From: an uncultured Prevotella sp.
Lineage (GTDB): Bacteria; Bacteroidota; Bacteroidia; Bacteroidales; Bacteroidaceae
Direction of reading: 5' to 3'
Length of the DNA stretch: 23,361 bases
Assembly (NCBI GenBank): GCA_900314365.1
Contig: OMVH01000247.1
Coordinates: 1 to 23,361, forward strand
In this document: piece after piece, positions 11,923 through 20,438 of the stretch
How the letters are laid out: each line of letters starts with the position of its first letter
How positions within the stretch are numbered: position 1 is the stretch's first letter
Notes under the pieces: model-generated
The model's input: only the letters and a program-made list of their open reading frames with translations
What the model was told of the DNA's origin: nothing
Database searches by the model: none
Made by a program: the position numbers and the translations under genes

Positions 11923-12006
11923 GCTATTTTTACCGAGTAAAAACAGACAAAAATCAACCATTTAACGTATTTTAAGCAGAAAATTAACTTAAATGTCCTT
12001 TTTTGC

Positions 12007-12037
12007 TTGGTTTCCGTCTTTTATAAGTCTATATTTG
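12007..12037 (+). promoter_or_regulatory. Promoter before the portal gene
   Basis: TTG (12007-12009), 20 bases, then TATATTTG (12030-12037) followed by C is a clear -7 match with a shortened -33 box. It lies in the only sizeable gap of the late operon (11923-12055) and predicts a start near 12044, 12 bases before the ATG at 12056. It supports that start over the ATG at 11993 and gives the structural genes a transcription unit of their own. Confidence 0.65.
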
Positions 12038-12055
12038 CACATAAAGATTTCTTGT

Positions 12056-13330
12056 ATGAGCAGAGACAGAAGCATTTTATCAAGACTTATTAACCGGACA
12101 TCAAGTCCGGAAGGTGGCGGTGCCTCGCTTGCAAGATTGGGCAAAATTGAGTCCGTCTATGACATGAGCAACAACGGAGCGATGCAGATAGCCACTGTTT
12201 ACCGTTGTGTCAAGCTTTTGTCCGACTCAGTGGCCAGCCTTCCCATGCGGCTGATGAAGCTCAAAGACGGTGTCTTTGTCGACGATTACAATAACCCACT
12301 ATATTACCTGCTTACCGTACAGCCCATGCCGGGGAAATCGGCCTTCGACTTTTGGTCTGAGCTTGTGCAGCAAATCCTCTTGCGTGGTAACGCTTATGTA
12401 GTGCCGGTCTATGACCCTGTAACGCTTTCCATCTCTAAATTGGTACTGATTAAGCAGGGCAAGTGTACCACCGACACGACGGGGAAAATATACCAAATAT
12501 CCGACACTGAGAATGGCATTGTGGGAGATTACCCGGAAACAGAAGTGCTCCACTTCATGAACACTTCCCTTAACAGCGTCACCGGTCTGTCCGTGCTCGC
12601 TTTCGCCCGTACCACCCTTAACATTGCAGACTCAGGCGATAAGGAAACACTGTCACGGTTTAGGAATGGCGGCAACGTCCGAGGCATCATATACAACGAT
12701 AACTCCATTGTCGGAGTTGGCGAGTACCAGGATGCAGAGTTAGGCAAGCAAGCAAAGACACTGGATGAGAAACTCAACGGCATCAACGGAGAAGGCCAGC
12801 AGCACATTGTCCCGATGAATGGCGACGTGAAATTTACCCAGCTCTCCATGACATCTGCCGACATGCAGTTCTTGGAGTCACGTAAATTTACCGTGCGTGA
12901 CATCTGCCGTTTCTTTGGCGTTCATCCCTCCTTTGTGTTCGACGATACCTCCAACAACTACAAGTCAGCGGAAATGGCCAACGTCGCCTTCCTCTCCCAA
13001 ACCCTCAACCCACTTTTGAGGAAGATAGAGAACGAGTGCCTAAGAAAGCTTGTTGCTCCGTCAATAGCTCTAAAGCGTAAGTTTGAATTTGACCGCCGTG
13101 CCATCTATGCCGCCGACCTCGCATCCCGTGTTGACTATCAGATGAAGACGATACAGACCGGCCTTTATACCGTCAACGAGTGGCGAAAGGAGGAAAACAA
13201 GCCAGCGGTTGAAGGCGGTGACAGCGTATTTGTTTCGGCTAACCTAAAGTCCATTGACGACCCAAGCAGCGTCATGAGCTTTGTGCAGCCCAGTGACAAT
13301 AAGAACAACAAAAAAAACAGCGAAGAATGA
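12056..13330 (+). CDS. Portal protein (HK97 type)
   Basis: From the ATG at 12056 the protein has 424 residues. It includes the portal phrase AMQIATVYRCVKLLSDSVASLP near the N-terminus, then FDFWSELVQQILLRGNAYVVP, VLHFMNTSLNSVTGLSVLA, and the crown/stem region ESRKFTVRDICRFFGVHPSFV with NYKSAEMANVAFLSQTLNPLL. These match phage_portal (HK97 family). It forms the dodecameric channel at one capsid vertex. An ATG at 11993 would add 21 hydrophobic residues, but the promoter at 12007-12037 lies inside that extension, so I reject the longer form. It overlaps the protease gene by 4 bases. Confidence 0.93.
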   Translation: MSRDRSILSRLINRTSSPEGGGASLARLGKIESVYDMSNNGAMQIATVYRCVKLLSDSVASLPMRLMKLKDGVFVDDYNNPLYYLLTVQPMPGKSAFDFWSELVQQILLRGNAYVVPVYDPVTLSISKLVLIKQGKCTTDTTGKIYQISDTENGIVGDYPETEVLHFMNTSLNSVTGLSVLAFARTTLNIADSGDKETLSRFRNGGNVRGIIYNDNSIVGVGEYQDAELGKQAKTLDEKLNGINGEGQQHIVPMNGDVKFTQLSMTSADMQFLESRKFTVRDICRFFGVHPSFVFDDTSNNYKSAEMANVAFLSQTLNPLLRKIENECLRKLVAPSIALKRKFEFDRRAIYAADLASRVDYQMKTIQTGLYTVNEWRKEENKPAVEGGDSVFVSANLKSIDDPSSVMSFVQPSDNKNNKKNSEE

Positions 13331-13995
13331 AACGAACTATCTATACCCCCGGAAATGTGCAGGTACGCGAGACCAGCGATGGAACCCCCAGCCGTACCAT
13401 TACAGGATATGCCATTGTCTTCAATCAGCAGTCAGAGCCGTTTTGGGACGATGACAGAGAGCAGATAAGGGAAGTCATTGCGCCCGAAAGCGTGACCCTT
13501 GACTTGCTTAACCGCTCAGACATCCTCATGACCCTTTTCCACGACAACACCGAAATCTTAGCACGCTCGAAGAATGGTGAGGGAACATTAAAGTACGGCA
13601 TAGACGAACACGGCGTACTGTTTGAGTTTTACGCTCCTAATACCATCGACGGTGAGCGCGCGCTGGAACTCGTAAAACGTGGTGACATCCAAGGATGCTC
13701 CTTTGCTTTCACGACCGATTATCAGGACAGGAACAAAGTCAGCATGGACAGCGTGACAAGGGCAGGTAAGGTATTCACGACCTATACTGTGCGTCACATG
13801 GACGGCATCTATGACTTTACCCTCACACCACGTCCTGCATACGGTCAGACATCGGTAGAGGCTCGTGACCTCATTAAGAGCATCCGTGAAAAGAGGCAGC
13901 AGGAAGAAGAAAAGAAGCGTGAGCATGACAAGCTCGTTGAGGCACAAGTGGCCGAAATGCGCTCCCAGATACATATAAAGAAAAATATTTACTAA
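13327..13995 (+). CDS. Prohead maturation protease (HK97 family, U35)
   Basis: The 222-residue protein has RTITGYAIVFNQQSEPF (23-39), a catalytic His72 in TLFHDNTEILAR, Ser125 in GDIQGCSFAF and YDFTLTPRPAYGQTSVEAR near residue 160-178. This is the HK97 prohead protease layout. It cleaves the scaffold part of the capsid protein during head maturation. The C-terminus is a charged helix (IREKRQQEEEKKREHDK), probably a capsid-targeting tail. It is tightly coupled to the portal (ATGA) and followed 17 bases later by the capsid gene. Confidence 0.93.
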   Translation: MKRTIYTPGNVQVRETSDGTPSRTITGYAIVFNQQSEPFWDDDREQIREVIAPESVTLDLLNRSDILMTLFHDNTEILARSKNGEGTLKYGIDEHGVLFEFYAPNTIDGERALELVKRGDIQGCSFAFTTDYQDRNKVSMDSVTRAGKVFTTYTVRHMDGIYDFTLTPRPAYGQTSVEARDLIKSIREKRQQEEEKKREHDKLVEAQVAEMRSQIHIKKNIY

Positions 13996-14012
13996 CTTCA
14001 AAATTAAAGAAT

Positions 14013-15152
14013 ATGCATAAAGACATTTTGCAGGTTGGTCAGCTCATCCGCGAGATTGGCGAGATTGACGACCGTATTCAGACAATTGCCGATACGATTC
14101 AAAAGGAGAACCGTACCCGGAATGAGGTGGAGGAAACTGAGTACAGGAGCCTCCAAGCCAAGAAGCAGAACCTTGAAATGCGTGTGAACCTTGCCTATAG
14201 TGCAAGTAAGCGTGACAACAACAAAGACAATATTGCCGACGCTACCAAGATGCTTCGTGACAACATAAACTCAGGACGTAAGACCGAGCTTCGCCTTATG
14301 AGCCGTGACTTAATGATGGTGTCCGATGTTACCGCCGGTGGCTTTATTCCTGTGAACGTGCAGGACTTCATCGAACCTCTCAATGAAGGTTTCATCCTCG
14401 ACAAGGTAGGTCTTCCAATGCCCACCGGCCTTGCAGGTGACTATGTTTGGCCGCTCTATGAGATGGTGGACGCTCAGATTGCAGGTGAGGGTGTAGCACT
14501 TACCGATACCAAGATACCCTTCAGCAAGTTACAGGCTCAGCCCGAGCGTGTAGGTATCGCAATACCATGCACCTACCAGTCGCTCAATCAGACCAACGGC
14601 ATCCTCGAGACGATAACACGCCGCATTATGCCGCTCTCAATCCGTCAACTTCTCAACAAGATTTTGTTCTCTGTTGTCAAGGTCAACAACGCCACCAACC
14701 TTGTCGGCCCTTATGTAGGTCAGGTAGGCTCTGCCGTTAAGCTTTCCGCTACTCCTACCTTCGCCGAGCTCAACAAGTCGATGAAGGCAGCTGTGCTTGA
14801 AACCGGCATCGACGGTGAGCACCTCTGCTGGACAATGACAAAGTCCATGAAGGCCGTTTTGGAGGGCGAGCCTATCAATCCAAAGGGTATCTACATCCCG
14901 ATGATTCAAAACGATATGCTCTGCGGTCTGCCCGTGTACACTACCAACTGTATCCGTAATGCTGGAACAGAGTACATCGGCATCGGCGACTGGCGTTATC
15001 AGCCCATGGGCCTGTTTGGCTCCATCCGCTTCATTGTTGACCCGTATTCCCAGGCTCGCAAGGATTCTGTGGACTTCGTGCTCAACTGCGACTACGGCAC
15101 AAAGACCTTGCGCTCTGAAGCCTTCAAGCTTGGCAAGGTAACGACCGCTTAA
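14013..15152 (+). CDS. Major capsid protein (HK97 fold) with N-terminal scaffold domain
   Basis: The 379-residue protein has an N-terminal coiled-coil delta/scaffold region (IGEIDDRIQTIADTIQKENR to KKQNLEMRVNLAYS, about residues 10-66), then a linker and the capsid body starting near SRDLMMVSDVTAGGFIPVNV. The body contains PMPTGLAGDYVWPLYEM, ALTDTKIPFSKLQAQPERVG and a C-terminal SVDFVLNCDYGTKTLRSEAF. Cleavage by the upstream protease probably falls between about residues 85 and 105, judged from where the coiled coil ends. It is the main shell subunit. No insertion domain is obvious. Confidence 0.93.
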   Translation: MHKDILQVGQLIREIGEIDDRIQTIADTIQKENRTRNEVEETEYRSLQAKKQNLEMRVNLAYSASKRDNNKDNIADATKMLRDNINSGRKTELRLMSRDLMMVSDVTAGGFIPVNVQDFIEPLNEGFILDKVGLPMPTGLAGDYVWPLYEMVDAQIAGEGVALTDTKIPFSKLQAQPERVGIAIPCTYQSLNQTNGILETITRRIMPLSIRQLLNKILFSVVKVNNATNLVGPYVGQVGSAVKLSATPTFAELNKSMKAAVLETGIDGEHLCWTMTKSMKAVLEGEPINPKGIYIPMIQNDMLCGLPVYTTNCIRNAGTEYIGIGDWRYQPMGLFGSIRFIVDPYSQARKDSVDFVLNCDYGTKTLRSEAFKLGKVTTA

Positions 15153-15164
15153 AAGTGAATTGAT

Positions 15165-15482
15165 ATGGCAGAGGTATCACTGGCGTTGCTGAAGAAGGAG
15201 CTCAGACTACAGTCTAAATTCACCGACCAGGACGAGATTTTAACCCTCGACCTGGAAGCGGCTGAGGATGCTATCGTAAGGTGGTGCAACCGTGACATCG
15301 AAGAGCTTAAGTTCATGGGCGGTGGAGTTTTCCCTGCCCAGCTTAAAAAGGCTGAGCTGGCTCTCGCTAAGCACATGTTTACCCATGACATGGTAGCAGA
15401 CGAACGTTCCCTCAATGCGACACCTTATGGCATCTCTACCCTTGTCAAACCTTTTGTAAAACTCGTTTCGGATGAGGACTGA
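15165..15482 (+). CDS. Head-tail connector protein (HK97 gp6-like)
   Basis: The 105-residue protein begins MAEVSLALLKKELRLQSKFT with DQDEILTLDLEAAEDAIVRW, the helical opening of the gp6/connector family. It continues with FPAQLKKAELALAKHMFTHD and ends VKPFVKLVSDED. These proteins form a ring under the portal and let DNA pass to the tail. Position directly after the capsid gene is typical. It overlaps the next gene by 11 bases. Confidence 0.85.
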   Translation: MAEVSLALLKKELRLQSKFTDQDEILTLDLEAAEDAIVRWCNRDIEELKFMGGGVFPAQLKKAELALAKHMFTHDMVADERSLNATPYGISTLVKPFVKLVSDED

Positions 15483-15792
15483 GTCTCTGAGCTTGCAGGT
15501 TGATATAATCGGGCCGGACGTGGAAGTTAATGACTACGGCGAGGAAAAGACGGTGTATAAAAAGACAGATACCGTCTACGCCTCCCGTGTCAAGCTTTCA
15601 GGCCGACGCGCAGAGGTCATTAGTGAGCATTTTGGAGACTACTCTGCGGCCTACGATGTTTGGATTTGCACGAAAGTAGAGGAAAACTGGAGGCTGCAAG
15701 AGGTTGGCGGGATGCTCTACACTATAACGAACATCATTCCCAACGAGGACAGAGATATTAAAACGCTAATCTGCGAAAGGGTGAATGAGTAA
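15472..15792 (+). CDS. Head-closure / head-tail joining protein
   Basis: The 106-residue protein is mostly beta-strands: LSLQVDIIGPDVEVNDYGEE, TVYASRVKLSGRRAEVISEHFG, AAYDVWICTKVEENWRLQEVGGMLYTITNIIP. The GRRAEVISEHFGDYSAAYDV phrase and the order ending in ILY/YTI-x-x-IIP fit the phage head-tail joining (SPP1 gp16 / Phage_H_T_join) family. It seals the connector after packaging. It overlaps the next gene by one base (TAATG). Family assignment is by pattern and position. Confidence 0.75.
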   Translation: MRTESLSLQVDIIGPDVEVNDYGEEKTVYKKTDTVYASRVKLSGRRAEVISEHFGDYSAAYDVWICTKVEENWRLQEVGGMLYTITNIIPNEDRDIKTLICERVNE

Positions 15793-16295
15793 TGGAACTG
15801 AAATACGACGATACTAACCTTCAAAAACTCTTTGCCGACATGACACCGGCTAAGAGAAAGGCGGCACTCAAAAATGCTTTCCTGCGTGAGGCTAAGAACG
15901 TCCGAAAAACAGCCATCGGTTATCTTCGTCAAGCCCCGAAGCAAAATGGCACTGTCGATGTTTCAAAGGAGATGGAACGAGGAGTGAAGGCCAAAGTTTG
16001 GAAGAAAGGCGCCGGCTTTACAATCACTCTGCTTGGAGGCGGAAAAAGAAAGTCCAAGACCATAGCAGGTAAGCCGCTTGATGTGTTCTTTAACGGTGGA
16101 ACCAAAAAGCGAAAGACAAAGAGCGTCACCAAGTTCTTCAAGCGTCAGAAACGAGGACACGAGACAGGCTCCCTTATGGCTGCCCATTTCATGGAAAAGA
16201 CCAAAGAGGAAACCGACAAGAGGGTAACCGATGACCTTCACGGTGAGATACGAAAGAAATTCACAGAAATAGCAGTGAAGCATGGGGCAAAGTAA
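15792..16295 (+). CDS. HK97 gp10-like tail-completion / neck protein
   Basis: The 167-residue protein begins MELKYDDTNLQKLFADMTPA followed by KRKAALKNAFLREAKNVRKTAI, the opening helices of HK97-gp10-type proteins. It is strongly basic in the middle (LLGGGKRKSKTIAG, FFNGGTKKRKTKSVTKFFKRQKRG). It ends FMEKTKEETDKRVTDDLHGEIRKKFTEIAVKHG. The gp10 family sits at the head-tail interface. It occurs in the expected order (joining protein, gp10, tail completion) and overlaps the next gene by 14 bases. Confidence 0.78.
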   Translation: MELKYDDTNLQKLFADMTPAKRKAALKNAFLREAKNVRKTAIGYLRQAPKQNGTVDVSKEMERGVKAKVWKKGAGFTITLLGGGKRKSKTIAGKPLDVFFNGGTKKRKTKSVTKFFKRQKRGHETGSLMAAHFMEKTKEETDKRVTDDLHGEIRKKFTEIAVKHGAK

Positions 16296-16650
16296 GACAT
16301 CGTTATCGGCAGGTCTTGTAGTGCGTGAGCTGCTTAAAGGTTGCACAGATAAAGTGTATCCCATCGTAGCCAGTAACGCCACCCTACCCTACATAAGCTA
16401 TCGTAGACGTGCCATTCAGACCGTGGACACCAAAAGCCGTCCCTCTGATACGGTACAAATCGAAGTCAATGTCTTTGCCGAAACCTACGAGAGCAGTGTG
16501 GCACTGGCTGAGACGGTTCGTTCAAAGCTCGAATACAATCAAGCGGAAGTGGAAGGGCTCAGAATGCGTTCCTGCGTGCTGTCAGACAGCGAGGAGGGAT
16601 GGGAGTCCGACGCTTACTATCAGACACTAATTTTCGACATTAAAATTTAA
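16282..16650 (+). CDS. Tail-completion protein (DUF3168-like)
   Basis: The 122-residue protein has LVVRELLKGCTDKVYPIVAS, LPYISYRRRAIQTVDTK, TVQIEVNVFAETYESSVALA, ETVRSKLE and a final YQTLIFDIKI. This order is the DUF3168 / tail-terminator pattern in siphoviruses, whose hexamer caps the tail tube on the head side. It comes just before the tail tube gene, as in HK97-like genomes. Confidence 0.82.
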   Translation: MGQSKTSLSAGLVVRELLKGCTDKVYPIVASNATLPYISYRRRAIQTVDTKSRPSDTVQIEVNVFAETYESSVALAETVRSKLEYNQAEVEGLRMRSCVLSDSEEGWESDAYYQTLIFDIKI

Positions 16651-16661
16651 TCTTAAGTAAT

Positions 16662-17132
16662 ATGAGTGGATATACAAACGGAAGCGACATGCTTCTCTAC
16701 TTCAACGGCAAGGCTATGGGTCACTGTACGACCCATACTACCACCATGAGTGCAGACACCAAGGAGCACACGGTGAAGCCCGAGGCTTCAAAGGCTAAGT
16801 CCTCATCGGTTTGGAAGGGCAAGTCTATCACTTCCAAGTCCATCGCCATCAGCGGTGAGGGCGAAATCTATGACGGTGAGACCGAGGCAGGTTACAAAGT
16901 TCTGCTTGCTGCCTACAAAGCAGGTGAGCCCGTAACCGTCAAGTGTATGGAAAGGGCAGCTGAGGCTCCATATTTGGAGGGCAAGTTTATCATTACAAGT
17001 CTTGAACGTGTAGACCCGGCACAGGACGATTCTACCTACAGCGTAGACCTCGAAAACGACGGAGAGCCCGACACTCTCGATGAGTCCGTCTTCAAGAACG
17101 ACAACACGGCAACGGCTTCTAATGGAAAGTAA
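16662..17132 (+). CDS. Major tail tube protein
   Basis: The 156-residue protein begins MSGYTNGSDMLLYFNGKAMG and contains HCTTHTTTMSADTKEHTVKP, WKGKSITSKSIAISGEGEIY and AGYKVLLAAYKAGEPVTVK. The C-terminal part has FIITSLERVDPAQDDSTYSV. This matches the phage tail tube (TTP) beta-sandwich family of siphoviruses. It forms the hexameric rings of the tail tube. Its position between tail completion and assembly chaperone is standard. The length is typical and no Ig-like decoration domain is present. Confidence 0.85.
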   Translation: MSGYTNGSDMLLYFNGKAMGHCTTHTTTMSADTKEHTVKPEASKAKSSSVWKGKSITSKSIAISGEGEIYDGETEAGYKVLLAAYKAGEPVTVKCMERAAEAPYLEGKFIITSLERVDPAQDDSTYSVDLENDGEPDTLDESVFKNDNTATASNGK

Positions 17133-17135
17133 AAT

Positions 17136-17483
17136 ATGGCAACAAAGACTTGGACAATTAATCAGATTGAGTACAAGGGACGGACGCTGCCATGCCGAAT
17201 CACCATGGGTGCTCTGCTTCGATTCAAGGAGCAGGCCGGCCATGAGCTGCCAGTCGACAAGCAAAACATTGAAGTTCCTTTGGAAGACAATCTCATGTTC
17301 CTTTACTGTTGCGTGCAGTCTGCCTGCAACGCCGACAAGGTGGAATTTAAGGACTCATTCCTTGATTTCGTAGACAACACCGACCCCGGCCAGCTTGCAG
17401 AATGGCTCAACGCTCAGAGTAAGGCAACGGCTCAGAAGGCACAGGCAAGTACATCCAAGACCCCGCCCGCTAAAAAAAAATAG
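17136..17483 (+). CDS. Tail assembly chaperone, short form (gpG-like)
   Basis: The 115-residue protein contains YKGRTLPCRITMGALLRFKE, LEDNLMFLYCCVQSACNADK and DNTDPGQLAEWLNAQ, and ends in a linker with TPPAKKK. The end is encoded by nine A residues followed by TAG. This is the gpG role in the lambda/HK97 scheme: the short chaperone binds the tape measure and tail tube during assembly. A -1 slip on the A run extends it into the downstream frame (17480-17815). It follows the tube gene by 3 bases. Confidence 0.82.
   Translation: MATKTWTINQIEYKGRTLPCRITMGALLRFKEQAGHELPVDKQNIEVPLEDNLMFLYCCVQSACNADKVEFKDSFLDFVDNTDPGQLAEWLNAQSKATAQKAQASTSKTPPAKKK
17472..17480 (+). promoter_or_regulatory. Programmed -1 frameshift site (A9)
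   Basis: Nine A residues encode the last three Lys codons of the short chaperone, directly before TAG (17481-17483). A -1 slip after the last AAA continues at 17480 as ATA GAG GAA, giving IEEILGYAISCVGMTLDDFM with no stop until 17815. Poly-A slip sites placed at the end of gpG genes are known in siphoviruses. No strong downstream pseudoknot is evident by eye. Confidence 0.85.
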
Positions 17484-17815
17484 AGGAAATCTTAGGTTAT
17501 GCGATAAGTTGCGTCGGGATGACGTTGGACGACTTCATGAGATGCACTCCAGCCGAAATCGACGCAATTTTTTTTGCATACGCTGAGAAGACCGAGGACG
17601 AATATAGGGACAGGTGGGAGATGATGAGGAAGGCCGTCACAATAACCATCCAACCGCATCTAAAAAGAAAAGTGAGCGAGAAACAGGTGCTTGCCTTCCC
17701 GTGGGACGCAGAGAAAGAGCACAAACGGCTACAGCCAACACCGAGGGAAGAGCTTACAAAAGAGCAGAAACATGAACGATTTGAGCATCTCAAAGAGGTG
17801 CTGAAAAACTGTTAA
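17480..17815 (+). CDS. Tail assembly chaperone extension (gpT-like), made as a gpG-T fusion
   Basis: This frame has no good start of its own at 17480; an internal ATG at 17519 exists but cuts into the conserved part. After a -1 slip it gives 111 residues starting IEEILGYAISCVGMTLDDFM, followed by RCTPAEIDAIFFAYAEKTE, RDRWEMMRKAVTITIQPHL and a charged helical end. The fusion (17136-17480, then 17480-17815) would be 226 aa. The opening phrase through DDFMRCTPAEIDAI is typical of gpT domains, which bind the tape measure. The gene is followed 4 bases later by the tape measure gene, as in lambda. Confidence 0.82.
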   Translation: MEEILGYAISCVGMTLDDFMRCTPAEIDAIFFAYAEKTEDEYRDRWEMMRKAVTITIQPHLKRKVSEKQVLAFPWDAEKEHKRLQPTPREELTKEQKHERFEHLKEVLKNC

Positions 17816-17819
17816 TCAT

Positions 17820-20438
17820 ATGGCTAAATCAGTACTAACAATATCCTACAAGCTGGAAGGCGACGGACAGAGCTTCAAGGCACTTATCCAGAACGCTGAG
17901 GGACTAAAGAAAGCAATGGACTCTGCAGCCCAAGCCGCCAAGCCCCTTAACGGCAATATGATTAACTTTGCCGCCATCACACAAGGTCTTAAAAATTGCT
18001 CTGATGCTTTCGATAAGCTCCACAACGTCATGAGCGGTTTTGCAGAGGACTTCGCCCTGCAAGAGACCAACGAAAGGAAGTTGGAGACTGTCATGCGGCA
18101 ACGTATGAATGCCTCAGACGAAGAGATACAGTCCATCAAAGACCTTGCATCAGCACAGCAGGAGCAGGGCGTTATCGGTGACGAGGTACAGCTTGCAGGT
18201 ATTCAACAAGTAGCGACCTTCCTAAAGCAAAAATCCTCCATCGACACCCTTGTACCTGCTATGAACAACCTTATTGCCCAACAGAAAGGTTTGGAGGCAT
18301 CGGCAGGAGATGCTGTCACCATCGGCAATCTGTTGGGCAAGGCCATGCAGGGAAATGTCGGAGCACTTCAAAGGGTAGGCATCACCTTCTCCCAGGCTCA
18401 GGCAAACGTGCTCAAATATGGCGATGAGTCAGAGCGTGCGGCAGTCCTCGCCCAGGTTATCACCGATAATGTAGGCGACATGAACCAGCAGCTTGCACAG
18501 ACCGACTCAGGTAAAGAGAAACAGCTGGCCAACACTATCGGTGACATAAAGGAGCAGATTGGTGCCGCAATTATACCATATAAATCCTTCATCGAAATAG
18601 GAGCTGAGACGGGAACTATCGCAATGTCGGTAGTCACATTGAGTAAGAGCATCGGCACTATCTATACTGTCATCAAAGCTGCGTCAAGTGCTATGATAGC
18701 CTTTACAGCAAACATCATCAAAAACAAAGTCGCCGTCATTGCAGCAGCAGCAGCTCAAAAGATTGTTACAGTAGCCACAACGTTATGGCAGGGTGCTCAG
18801 ATGATGCTTAACATGGTGCTGGACGCTAACCCTATCGGAGTAGTGATTATGGCTATTGCAGCACTTGTAAGCGGTATTATTTTAGCCTACCAAAACTGCG
18901 AGGGCTTCAGGAAAATCTGTCAGAAGCTTTGGGAAGTCATAAAACCGTTGGCCAACGCCATCATGAACGGACTGTCCAAAGCTCTTGACTGGCTTGTGGA
19001 AAAGGCAAAACAAGCGTGGGAATGGCTAAAAAGGCTACTGGGGCTTGGAGGTAAGAAGGCCGAGGTCGAGGTCAAGGTCAAAACGCCCAAAAAGACCAAA
19101 GACCCGACACGGGCAATCCTCGACAAATATAAGAACTATAATCCCACCACCGGCTCAAAGAAGACATCAACGGCAAGGCTCCCACGCTCAACCACTCACA
19201 CCGCCACCTATAACGAGTCAGCCAAAGACCTGCAAGGGTACGAGGATAATATTGACGTACTGACGAAAAAGCTCAACCATGCGAGCGTAGCAGAGGCCGA
19301 GGAAATCAATAAGTCTATTGCCATGTGGCAAGCAAAAGCCGATGCAGTGCGTAACGCTGGCAAGGAAATCCCCGATGAGACCCCCAAATACAACGAGGAG
19401 GCCAAGACCATCAAGGAAATCCAAACCAACATCGACATCCTCAATGACAAGCTCAACAACGCCACGGCTGATGAGGCAGCAGGGCTTAACAAGACCATCG
19501 AATTATGGCAAGCCAAGGCTGATGCTATTAAAAATGCTGGCAGAGAGCATGAAGGCCCGACTTTTAACGCCGGTGCATCCACTCTAAAGGACATTGAGGG
19601 TAATGTTGAGTACTACCAAAGCCAGTTGGAGGGAGCCACCATCTCAGAGGCTGCAGGTATCAACGACAATATTAAACTGTGGCAAGCTAAGGCCGATGCT
19701 ATCCGTAACGCCGGTGCGGAGGCAGAGAAGGAAAGGGAGTCCGTTGGTGCGGCACTGGAAGATTCATGGTATGATGTTAAGTCTCTGACATCGGGCATTG
19801 AGGGCATCGGAGAGGCCGTCGAAGGCAGTGGCAACGCATGGGACAAATTCACAAAGATTGTTGATTCAGGCATACAAATCTTTGGAGCCATCCATTCTGT
19901 CATCTCTATCATACAGTCTTTGGCCGGAATAACCAGAACGGCAACGACAGCCACAACGGCACAGACGGCAGCTAATGTGGCCAATACAGGTGCGAGTGCT
20001 GCAATGACAGCATCCTCTACAGCACAGGTAGCGGCATCCATACCCGAGATAACAGCCACCAAGGCATTAACACAGGCCTACGTGCAGCTGGCATCCGCTA
20101 AGTACATGGAAGCCCATGCAGGTATCCCATTTGCAGGTTTCGCCATCGGTGCGGGTTTCTCAGCCGCCGCCATCGCCCAAGTACAAGCCGTCAACGCTAT
20201 ACCGTTTGCAGAAGGTGGTATCGTCAGTGGCCCGACTTACTCACTTGTGGGCGAGTACCCGGGAGCAAAGAACAACCCGGAGGTCATTGCACCGCTCGAC
20301 AAATTGCGCTCGCTCATGCCCAGTGCCGGCAGCGTCAACGTCAACATGAGAGTAAGAGGCCGTGACCTTGTAGGAGTGACCGCCAACGAAACAAGGATAG
20401 CATCAAGGGCAGGTAGGAGGACAAACATAAAGCTATGA
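17820..20438 (+). CDS. Tape measure protein
   Basis: The 872-residue protein is long and helical. Its N-terminal part includes VGALQRVGITFSQAQANVLK and VGDMNQQLAQTDSGKEKQLA, typical of phage tail tape measure family cores. A hydrophobic region follows (AMIAFTANIIKNKVAVIAAA and PIGVVIMAIAALVSGIILAY). Three imperfect repeats of about 60 residues start near residues 464, 524 and 582, each with LN/IN-(K/D)-(T/S/N)-I-x-LWQAKADA-(I/V)-(R/K)-NAG. The C-terminal part is Ala/Thr-rich with FAEGGIVSGPTYSLVGEYPG near the end. It sets tail length. The next gene overlaps by 4 bases. Confidence 0.92.
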   Translation: MAKSVLTISYKLEGDGQSFKALIQNAEGLKKAMDSAAQAAKPLNGNMINFAAITQGLKNCSDAFDKLHNVMSGFAEDFALQETNERKLETVMRQRMNASDEEIQSIKDLASAQQEQGVIGDEVQLAGIQQVATFLKQKSSIDTLVPAMNNLIAQQKGLEASAGDAVTIGNLLGKAMQGNVGALQRVGITFSQAQANVLKYGDESERAAVLAQVITDNVGDMNQQLAQTDSGKEKQLANTIGDIKEQIGAAIIPYKSFIEIGAETGTIAMSVVTLSKSIGTIYTVIKAASSAMIAFTANIIKNKVAVIAAAAAQKIVTVATTLWQGAQMMLNMVLDANPIGVVIMAIAALVSGIILAYQNCEGFRKICQKLWEVIKPLANAIMNGLSKALDWLVEKAKQAWEWLKRLLGLGGKKAEVEVKVKTPKKTKDPTRAILDKYKNYNPTTGSKKTSTARLPRSTTHTATYNESAKDLQGYEDNIDVLTKKLNHASVAEAEEINKSIAMWQAKADAVRNAGKEIPDETPKYNEEAKTIKEIQTNIDILNDKLNNATADEAAGLNKTIELWQAKADAIKNAGREHEGPTFNAGASTLKDIEGNVEYYQSQLEGATISEAAGINDNIKLWQAKADAIRNAGAEAEKERESVGAALEDSWYDVKSLTSGIEGIGEAVEGSGNAWDKFTKIVDSGIQIFGAIHSVISIIQSLAGITRTATTATTAQTAANVANTGASAAMTASSTAQVAASIPEITATKALTQAYVQLASAKYMEAHAGIPFAGFAIGAGFSAAAIAQVQAVNAIPFAEGGIVSGPTYSLVGEYPGAKNNPEVIAPLDKLRSLMPSAGSVNVNMRVRGRDLVGVTANETRIASRAGRRTNIKL

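Noticed and set aside
11900..11955. Short inverted repeat GGTAA...TTACC after the terminase gene as a terminator
   Set aside because: The stem is only 5 bp and AT-rich, and no T-run follows on the plus strand, so it does not support a terminator.
11993..12055. Upstream start of the portal gene, adding 21 residues
   Set aside because: The extension contains a promoter with its -7 box inside it and gives a hydrophobic stretch unlike portal N-termini. The ATG at 12056 fits both the promoter and the family.
17395..17586. Third-frame ORF over the chaperone junction
   Set aside because: It is reached by the wrong shift (+1) and is rich in Arg/His, as expected for an off-frame shadow. The -1 frame gives the conserved-looking chaperone extension instead.
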